5,110 nucleotides of DNA from Candidatus Zixiibacteriota bacterium. Lineage in GTDB: Bacteria > SM23-81 > DAOVCL01. Shown piece by piece: positions 1 to 4,252 of this stretch. The stretch covers positions 1-5,110 of the forward strand of contig DAOVCL010000145.1 of NCBI GenBank assembly GCA_030670005.1, given 5' to 3'. The notes beneath the pieces were generated by a model that saw only the letters and a list, made by a program, of their open reading frames with translations, did no database searches and had not been told where the DNA came from. The position numbers and the translations under genes are program-made. The first letter of the stretch is position 1. The number at the start of each line of letters is the position of its first letter.

Positions 1-4
1 CCCG

Positions 5-37
5 ACGTTTCGGAATTTCTTAGAAATTCCGAAACGT
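5..37. repeat. perfect 15-bp inverted repeat (hairpin or operator)
   Basis: Arm ACGTTTCGGAATTTC (5-19) and arm GAAATTCCGAAACGT (23-37) are exact reverse complements around a 3-base centre, TTA. No T-run follows on the + strand, so it is a poor intrinsic terminator for an upstream + strand gene. It sits directly before a consensus -10 hexamer and covers where the -35 element would be, so an operator is possible. It could equally be a dispersed palindromic repeat. The structure is certain; the role is not. Confidence 0.85.
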
Positions 38-42
38 ATAAT
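37..42 (+). promoter_or_regulatory. candidate -10 box before the zinc peptidase gene
   Basis: TATAAT matches the sigma-70 -10 consensus exactly and begins on the last base of the inverted repeat at 5-37. Transcription from it would start near 49-50, giving a leader of about 20 bases that keeps the ribosome binding site at 54-60. No good -35 hexamer is seen at 16-18 bases upstream; that stretch lies inside the palindrome. If real, the promoter would need an activator or be controlled by a protein that binds the palindrome. Confidence 0.35.
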
Positions 43-53
43 TAGGGTTAAAC

Positions 54-60
54 GGAGGTG
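54..60 (+). promoter_or_regulatory. strong Shine-Dalgarno site for the zinc peptidase gene
   Basis: GGAGGTG complements the 3' end of 16S rRNA almost fully and lies 8 bases before the ATG at 69, supporting that start. It is the best ribosome binding site in the window; rsmB and the radical SAM gene have no obvious one. Confidence 0.85.
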
Positions 61-68
61 TTTAAAAA

Positions 69-755
69 ATGTTTCCCTTCTTCTTTGATCGCACAATCAT
101 CTTGCTTATCCCTGCCTTGATTCTGGCCATCTATGCCCAGAGCAAGGTCAGGGGAGCCTATGCTAAGTTCAGCAAGATACGAAGTATGCGCGGGCTGACT
201 GGGGCCCAGGTGGCCAGATCCCTTTTAGATACCAATGGCCTTCAAGGGATAAAGATCGAGGAGAGGCGAGGAACCCTCACCGACCACTACGATCCCCTAA
301 AGAGGGTTTTGAGGCTCTCCTCAGGGGTTTATAGATCTGACTCCATTGCCGCGGTTGGGGTAGCTGCCCATGAGACGGGCCATGCCATCCAGCACAAGCT
401 CGGCTATCTCCCCTTGAAACTTCGCTCCAGTTTTGTGCCGGTGGCCAATTTCGGTTCCAGCCTGGCCTTACCCCTCTTCCTCATCGGTTTTCTCTTTCGC
501 TTTCCCATCCTGATGGATGTGGGTATAATCTTCTTCTCCCTGGCTGTCCTCTTCCACATAGTAACCCTACCGGTGGAGTTTAATGCCAGCCAGAGGGCAT
601 TAGCCCTTTTGAGCCAGGGGAGCTACCTCAGCGGCCAGGAGGTATCCTCAGCCAGGTCTATCCTCAATGCCGCCGCCTGGACCTATGTGGCCGCCACCAC
701 TATGGCCGTTATGCAACTGGTCAGACTTCTCCTGCTAAGGGGGAGCAGGGAATAG
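69..755 (+). CDS. membrane zinc metallopeptidase, YugP family (Zn_peptidase_2)
   Basis: A 228-residue integral membrane protein, the usual length for the YugP-type family (PF04298, often called neutral zinc metallopeptidase). The N-terminus is a membrane segment (about residues 7-24). The zinc-site helix HETGHAIQH begins at residue 101, giving the HExxH motif H101, E102, H105. The family motif LPVEFNAS (167-174) supplies E170 as the probable third zinc ligand. Further hydrophobic segments lie near 128-145, 149-168 and 204-223, so the active site is membrane-associated. All expected catalytic residues are present, so it is probably active. The substrate is unknown; homologues are presumed to degrade membrane proteins, which is family inference only. 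From memory, related Desulfobacterota carry this gene near fmt and rsmB, which fits the neighbours here. Start ATG 69 is set by the GGAGGTG site. Confidence 0.93.
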   Translation: MFPFFFDRTIILLIPALILAIYAQSKVRGAYAKFSKIRSMRGLTGAQVARSLLDTNGLQGIKIEERRGTLTDHYDPLKRVLRLSSGVYRSDSIAAVGVAAHETGHAIQHKLGYLPLKLRSSFVPVANFGSSLALPLFLIGFLFRFPILMDVGIIFFSLAVLFHIVTLPVEFNASQRALALLSQGSYLSGQEVSSARSILNAAAWTYVAATTMAVMQLVRLLLLRGSRE

Positions 756-775
756 AAAATAGGGGATCTTAACTA

Positions 776-781
776 TATACT
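776..781 (+). promoter_or_regulatory. weak candidate promoter -10 box upstream of rsmB
   Basis: TATACT (5 of 6 to consensus) lies 17 bases after TAGAAA at 753-758 (4 of 6 to TTGACA). Transcription would start near 788 and run through the CGCAAAG-type repeat before rsmB. Such matches are common by chance in AT-rich gaps; read-through from the peptidase gene is an equally good explanation, since no convincing terminator separates them. Confidence 0.22.
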
Positions 782-817
782 GCAAACACTCATATCTTGA
801 GCTTTTTGGAATTTCTT

Positions 818-905
818 TTAACCGCAAGGAACACAAAGGTGGCGCAGAGTTTGCAAAGATTTTCCTTTCCTACCTTTGTGTCTTCTTTGCGAACTTTGCG
901 GTTAA
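818..905. repeat. palindromic CGCAAAG-type intergenic repeat, copy 1
   Basis: The outer arms TTAACCGCAA (818-827) and TTGCGGTTAA (896-905) are exact reverse complements. Inner arms ACACAAAGGT (831-840) and ACCTTTGTGT (872-881) are also exact. The arms are built from a degenerate heptamer close to CGCAAAG: left starts at 823, 832, 843 and 852, and inverted copies start at 874, 885 and 894, giving spacings of 9, 11, 9 and 11, 9, about one helical turn. A relative lies at 3077-3172. I recall such elements as common in gaps of environmental bacterial genomes, but cannot name a family. The right end stops 12 bases before the rsmB ATG, and its TAA at 903-905 is the in-frame stop upstream of rsmB. 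Confidence 0.85.
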
Positions 906-917
906 GAAACGCCATTT

Positions 918-2258
918 ATGCCCGTGCAGAGTATAACCCCCAGCCGAGATCTGGCCTTTAAGGCCCTCTGGAAGTGGGAGAAAGGGAATATGCTTCTGGA
1001 CCCCCTTCTTGATGGGCTCCTCAGCTCATCTGGGCTCTCACCCTTAGACAGGGCCCTGGTGACTGAGTTGGTCAACGGGACTATTAAGTTCAAGAAAAGA
1101 CTGGATTGGATACTGGACCTCTTCCTGACGAAGGGGATGGGCAGTCTCGATTTCCAGATCCTATCCCTGCTCCGCCTGGGGAGCTATCAGATAATCTTCT
1201 CGGATAGGATACCGGACTTTGCCGCTGTGGATCAGACGGTAAACTTGGCCAAGGTTCATCTGGGGCAGAGATGGGCAAACTTAGTCAATGGGGTGCTGAG
1301 AAATATCATCAGGGACAGGAGAGATCTCCCCTACCCCCCCTTAGATAAGGATCCCCTCTCTCACATCTCCATCTACTACTCCCATCCCGAATGGATGGTG
1401 AAGAGGTGGATGGAGAGGTTTGGATTAGAGGGAACGATCTCCCTCTGTCAGTGGAATAACCAGAGGCCCTGGTTCAGTCTAAGGCTCAATACCTTAAGGG
1501 CCAAAAGGGAGAACCTGGAGGGAAGACTTTTGGCCGAGGGGATAAGATTTGAAAGGGGAAGATATTTAGGGGACTTTTATGAGATAAAGGAGGGGAATCC
1601 CCTCCAGACCAAAGCCTTCTCTGAAGGGCTATTTCAGGTGCAGGATCAAAGCGCTGGGTTGGCCGTTCTGCTCTTGGGCCCAAAACCCGGCGAGAAGATA
1701 ATTGACCTCTGTGCCGCTCCCGGTGGAAAACTTTGCTATATAGCCCAACTCACCCAAGGAGAGGGAAAGATCATTGGGGTGGATATAAGCAGCAAAAGAC
1801 TGAAGCTGGTGAGGGAGAACTGTCAAAGGTTAGGAACAGAATTGGTTCTTCTCTTAAAGGGCAATGGCCGATATATCCAAGCCAGATCAGTGGACAAAGT
1901 GCTGATTGATGCTCCCTGTAGCGGTCTGGGGGTCTTAAAGAAAAGAGCTGATCTCAGATGGAAGATGACCCCGCAGAGGATTAAAAAATTTGTGGTTCTC
2001 CAGAGGAACCTCCTCCAGAATGGGGCTAAACTTTTAAAGAGAGGTGGCCTATTGGTCTACAGCACCTGCACGATAGAACCAGAGGAGAATCAGCTTATGG
2101 TGGAGGGTTTTCTGAGGGGAAACAGGGACTTCAAGCTGGAAAGGGCGGGTGATTCCATCCCCCAGGATTTAATTGATCCAAATGGTTTCGTCTCCACCTT
2201 TCCTCACCTCCACCACCTAGACGGCTCCTTTGCCGTTGGTTTGAGAAAGGTCGGATAA
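918..2258 (+). CDS. rsmB: 16S rRNA (cytosine-967-C5)-methyltransferase RsmB
   Basis: RsmB (Sun/Fmu) transfers a methyl group from S-adenosylmethionine to C5 of cytosine 967 (E. coli numbering) in 16S rRNA, acting in the cytoplasm during small-subunit assembly. The 446-residue length fits the family. Residues about 8-135 form the NusB-like RNA-binding domain, with LRLGSYQIIF (85-94) and VNGVLRNI (123-130). The Rossmann methyltransferase domain follows: SAM-binding DLCAAPGGK (263-271), acidic VDIS (288-291), motif IV DAPCSGLG (331-338) with C334, and motif VI STCT (382-385) with C384, the expected nucleophile. The C-terminal TFPHLHHLDGSFAVGLRK (427-444) is typical. Motif I reads PGGKL where PGGKT is common, a mild change. 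ATG 918 is the first start after an in-frame TAA at 903, though no clear ribosome binding site precedes it. The next gene follows after 8 bases. Confidence 0.96.
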   Translation: MPVQSITPSRDLAFKALWKWEKGNMLLDPLLDGLLSSSGLSPLDRALVTELVNGTIKFKKRLDWILDLFLTKGMGSLDFQILSLLRLGSYQIIFSDRIPDFAAVDQTVNLAKVHLGQRWANLVNGVLRNIIRDRRDLPYPPLDKDPLSHISIYYSHPEWMVKRWMERFGLEGTISLCQWNNQRPWFSLRLNTLRAKRENLEGRLLAEGIRFERGRYLGDFYEIKEGNPLQTKAFSEGLFQVQDQSAGLAVLLLGPKPGEKIIDLCAAPGGKLCYIAQLTQGEGKIIGVDISSKRLKLVRENCQRLGTELVLLLKGNGRYIQARSVDKVLIDAPCSGLGVLKKRADLRWKMTPQRIKKFVVLQRNLLQNGAKLLKRGGLLVYSTCTIEPEENQLMVEGFLRGNRDFKLERAGDSIPQDLIDPNGFVSTFPHLHHLDGSFAVGLRKVG

Positions 2259-2266
2259 TCGAAAAA

Positions 2267-3010
2267 ATGAAAAGGATAAAGAGGTTTTTCTCAAAATTAT
2301 TCACTTTTCTCCTTTTCTCTCTCCTTATCCTCCTCTTGGGCATCCTCATCTTGGATAAGCTAATTATGCCCTTAACCGTCGGTTCCAAAAGGGTGGTCAA
2401 GGTGCCAAATATATCCAACCTTAACCAAGAAGAGGCTCAAATGGTGCTGAAGGGGAAGGGATTGAGGATGGTGAAGGGTTCCCACGAGTTCGATGATCTG
2501 GTTCCAGAGGGCTTTATCCTCCAACAGGATCCCTCTCCAGGGGCAGAGGTGAAGAGAGGAAGGGGGATCAGGGTTACTATCAGCAAGGGAAGCGAAGAGG
2601 TTTTAGTGCCAGAACTTAGGGGATTCTCCCTCAGGCAGGCAGAGATTATTCTACACAGATCCCATTTAATGGTAGGCAATATAAGTTGGAAGATCTCCGG
2701 TCAAATTCCCAAAGAAGTGATAATAGAGTCGAACCCCTCGGCAAAGTCACCAATTCTCAGAGAATCGCTTGTTGACCTGGTGGTTAGTAGTGGACCACAG
2801 TCTGAGACGGTCTCGGTCCCCAGCTTCTTGGGCAAGAGCATAGAGGAGGCAGAGGAGCTGGCCCGGGCTTCTGGAATAATGGTGGGGAATATCAGCTATA
2901 GGGCAGACAGGAGCGTGCTACCAGAGACGGTAATTGAACAGTCCCTGGAAATGGGTGAGGCGGTCCCCCGGGGAGCCAGGGTTGACCTGGTAGTAAGCAA
3001 GGTGGAGTAG
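2267..3010 (+). CDS. membrane-anchored triple PASTA-domain protein, no kinase domain
   Basis: A 247-residue protein: a short basic cytoplasmic tail (KRIKRFFSK, 2-10), one transmembrane helix (about 11-30), then three PASTA repeats at about 44-108, 112-176 and 181-246. Each starts with a V-P motif (VPNISNL, VPELRGF, VPSFLGK), has an EA or QA-type helix, and ends in a V-V/T-S strand (VTISKG, LVVSSG, LVVSK). Repeats 2 and 3 share MVGNIS at 135 and 205, so they are closest to each other. PASTA domains in Ser/Thr kinases and penicillin-binding proteins bind peptidoglycan fragments or beta-lactams in some cases. The predicted topology puts the repeats outside the cytoplasmic membrane. No kinase, transpeptidase or other enzyme domain is present, and no lipobox is seen. 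It follows rsmB by 8 bases and precedes rpe, the position of prkC in Bacillus. A cell-wall sensing or scaffold role is inference. Confidence 0.9.
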   Translation: MKRIKRFFSKLFTFLLFSLLILLLGILILDKLIMPLTVGSKRVVKVPNISNLNQEEAQMVLKGKGLRMVKGSHEFDDLVPEGFILQQDPSPGAEVKRGRGIRVTISKGSEEVLVPELRGFSLRQAEIILHRSHLMVGNISWKISGQIPKEVIIESNPSAKSPILRESLVDLVVSSGPQSETVSVPSFLGKSIEEAEELARASGIMVGNISYRADRSVLPETVIEQSLEMGEAVPRGARVDLVVSKVE

Positions 3011-3067
3011 AAACGGGGGAATAACAGGTGAAAATTGGCTTAACAGTTCACTACGGAATTGCCCAGC

Positions 3068-3172
3068 GCGGCAAAGCCGCAAAGGACGCAAAGTTTAAAG
3101 ATTATTAACTAATCGTTTTATTTCATCTCTCTTTTGCTTTTTATCTCCTCTGCGATCTCAGCGTCTTTGCGG
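3068..3172. repeat. palindromic CGCAAAG-type intergenic repeat, copy 2
   Basis: CCGCAAAG (3077-3084) pairs with CTTTGCGG (3165-3172), and ACGC (3086-3089) with GCGT (3161-3164), leaving G3085 bulged. The heptamer occurs directly as CGCAAAG at 3078 and 3087 and inverted as CTCTGCG (3148), CTCAGCG (3157) and CTTTGCG (3165), spaced 8-9 bases. A small hairpin, GCGGC-AAA-GCCGC (3068-3080), overlaps the left edge. The AT-rich centre (about 3094-3147) is unlike that of copy 1. Shared outer arms and heptamer spacing put it in the same family as 818-905. Confidence 0.8.
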
Positions 3173-3238
3173 TTGCTACGAAAAATTTTGTTGAAAAAAC
3201 AAGATCTTGCAAGTTTGTAGTACAGATAAAGACCGAGC

Positions 3239-3260
3239 GGTCAGATCCCCTGATCTGACC
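3239..3260. repeat. perfect 9-bp hairpin before rpe
   Basis: GGTCAGATC (3239-3247) and GATCTGACC (3252-3260) are exact reverse complements around CCCT. No T-run follows on the + strand. It is the first of two adjacent hairpins upstream of rpe. Confidence 0.8.
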
Positions 3261-3262
3261 AT

Positions 3263-3286
3263 GGCATCCCCATAAATCGGGATGTC
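3263..3286. repeat. 8-bp hairpin next to the previous one
   Basis: GGCATCCC (3263-3270) pairs with GGGATGTC (3279-3286) through seven Watson-Crick pairs and one G-T pair, around an 8-base loop. Only two bases separate it from the hairpin at 3239-3260. The pair may be a composite intergenic repeat or a folded rpe leader. Confidence 0.65.
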
Positions 3287-3342
3287 ACCTCAAGGTTGGG
3301 AGAAGTGAGAGCGGAAAGACCTCCTGACCACTGAAAGTTTAT

Positions 3343-3349
3343 GGAGAGG
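3343..3349 (+). promoter_or_regulatory. ribosome binding site that decides the rpe TTG start
   Basis: GGAGAGG lies 10 bases before the TTG at 3360. The ATG at 3341 is in a frame that meets TAA after eight codons, and no ATG lies in the rpe frame near the conserved N-terminus, so TTG 3360 with this site is the best start. Confidence 0.7.
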
Positions 3350-3359
3350 CACAGACCAA

Positions 3360-4022
3360 TTGAATAAGCGAAAGATAAAGATCGCCCCCTCCATACTGGC
3401 AGCAGATTTCTCCTGTTTGAGGGAAGAGATAAAAAGAGTGGAAGAGGCTGGGGCAGATCTACTCCATCTGGATATAATGGATGGACATTTTGTCCCCAAC
3501 ATATCCTTTGGCCCCCTAATAGTAAAGGCCCTTGATCGGCTAACCCACTTCCCTCTGGATGTCCACCTGATGATAAAGAAACCAGAGAGGTATCTTGAGG
3601 CTTTCAGGATAAGTGGAGCCGACTACCTTACCGTGCACCTCGAGGCCTGCCCTAACTTGGCGGAGGTGATTAGGCAGATAATGGAACTCAAGGCCAAGGT
3701 GGGGGTAGCCCTAAATCCTCAGACCCCCTTTAGCTCTATAATCCCCTTTTTGAAAAAGATAGACCTTCTCCTTCTGATGTCAGTAAACCCTGGCTTTGGT
3801 GGTCAGGAGTTTATCCCTGCAGTGTTGGAGAAAATTAAGGAGGCTGCCCAATGGATAAGCCGGAGGGAGATCCCACTGGAGATTGCCGTTGATGGGGGGG
3901 TTGGCCCCCAGAATGCCCCTCAAATCATCGAGGCTGGGGCGACTATATTGGACGCTGGAACCGCTATATTCAAATCCACCAATTATAAGGAGGCCATAGA
4001 CTCCTTGAGAGGGCAGAGATAA
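3360..4022 (+). CDS. rpe: ribulose-phosphate 3-epimerase
   Basis: Rpe interconverts D-ribulose 5-phosphate and D-xylulose 5-phosphate in the cytosolic pentose phosphate pathway (and the Calvin cycle where present). The 220-residue length is typical of this (beta/alpha)8-barrel family. Visible family motifs are IAPSILAADF (8-17) with S11, LHLDIMDGHFVPNISFGP (35-52), DVHLMI (67-72), MSVNPGFGGQ (140-149) and VDGGV (177-181). The expected metal ligands and acid/base residues H36, D38, H69 and D178 are all present, so the enzyme should be active. M40, M71 and M140 match the usual methionines lining the active site. The start is TTG, with GGAGAGG 10 bases upstream. It stands 349 bases after the PASTA gene, a gap wide enough for its own promoter. 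A run of seven G at 3894-3900 encodes part of the VDGGV motif and leaves the frame intact. Confidence 0.97.
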   Translation: MNKRKIKIAPSILAADFSCLREEIKRVEEAGADLLHLDIMDGHFVPNISFGPLIVKALDRLTHFPLDVHLMIKKPERYLEAFRISGADYLTVHLEACPNLAEVIRQIMELKAKVGVALNPQTPFSSIIPFLKKIDLLLLMSVNPGFGGQEFIPAVLEKIKEAAQWISRREIPLEIAVDGGVGPQNAPQIIEAGATILDAGTAIFKSTNYKEAIDSLRGQR

Positions 4023-4109
4023 GCCCAAATCATATATTAGCGTAGACAATCTATTACCTTGTATTTAAGGGATTTTGCAGGAAGTGCCTGGATAAGCAAG
4101 GTGATAATA

Positions 4110-4170
4110 TGTAGGGGTTGCATTTATGCGCCCAGAACCTGGCGGGCTCCGATAAGTCGGAGCCCCAACA
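4110..4170. repeat. palindromic intergenic element of about 60 bp
   Basis: The ends are imperfect inverted repeats: TGTAGGGGTTGC (4110-4121) and the reverse complement of GGAGCCCCAACA (4159-4170) match at 9 of 12 bases. Inside are a weak GCAT/ATGC pair (4120-4129), CCAG-AAC-CTGG (4132-4142), and the perfect 9-bp hairpin GGGCTCCGA-TAAG-TCGGAGCCC (4144-4165). The GTAGGGG-type end resembles dispersed repeats I recall from environmental genomes. No T-run follows on either strand, so it is a poor terminator. It lies inside an open frame at 4059-4256 that I do not believe is coding. Confidence 0.7.
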
Positions 4171-4239
4171 AGGGTAAAGAAGCATTGCTGCATAGAACTT
4201 GCGAAACCCAGGATTATTTCAGTGGTTTTCGGTATTTAA

Positions 4240-4247
4240 TGCATAAT
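4240..4247 (+). promoter_or_regulatory. speculative -10 element for a leaderless radical SAM transcript
   Basis: CATAAT (4242-4247), preceded directly by TG, matches the -10 consensus at 5 of 6 bases. Its usual start point would fall on or beside the ATG at 4253, giving a leaderless mRNA, which would fit the lack of a ribosome binding site. No good -35 is seen. Evidence is weak. Confidence 0.25.
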
Positions 4248-4252
4248 CTGAT

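Larger units (their letters stand above)
3011..3359. other. 349-base intergenic region before rpe, rich in palindromes
   Basis: No convincing gene is seen. In order it holds a short frame with a GTG start and G-rich leader (3028-3108, probably not a gene), a second CGCAAAG-type repeat (3068-3172), an AT-rich stretch with the palindrome CAAGATCTTG (3200-3209), two adjacent hairpins (3239-3286), and about 70 bases of rpe leader ending in a ribosome binding site. TTGAAA at 3191-3196 could be a -35 element, but I see no well-placed -10 partner. The leader did not match any riboswitch class I can recognise by eye. rpe probably has its own promoter here or is reached by read-through. Confidence 0.6.

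Noticed and set aside
788..807. Possible terminator after the peptidase gene: CTCA...TGAG stem followed by TTTTT
   Set aside because: The stem is only about four pairs without a GC-rich base, too weak for an intrinsic terminator.
818..905. CRISPR-like array or tRNA-like structure in the first gap
   Set aside because: The short heptamers are inverted and spaced 9-11 bases, with no 20-40 base repeats, no unique spacers and no cloverleaf.
2131..2418. 95-codon minus-strand open frame across the rsmB-PASTA gene junction
   Set aside because: It lies opposite two well-supported genes and shows no family motif; other minus-strand frames in the window are also shadows of real genes.
3341..3367. ATG 3341 as an alternative start upstream of rpe
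   Set aside because: It is out of frame with rpe and reaches TAA after eight codons.
3893..3901. Possible frameshift at the G7 run in rpe
   Set aside because: The frame reads through the run as the conserved VDGGV motif and continues to a normal C-terminus, so there is no disruption.
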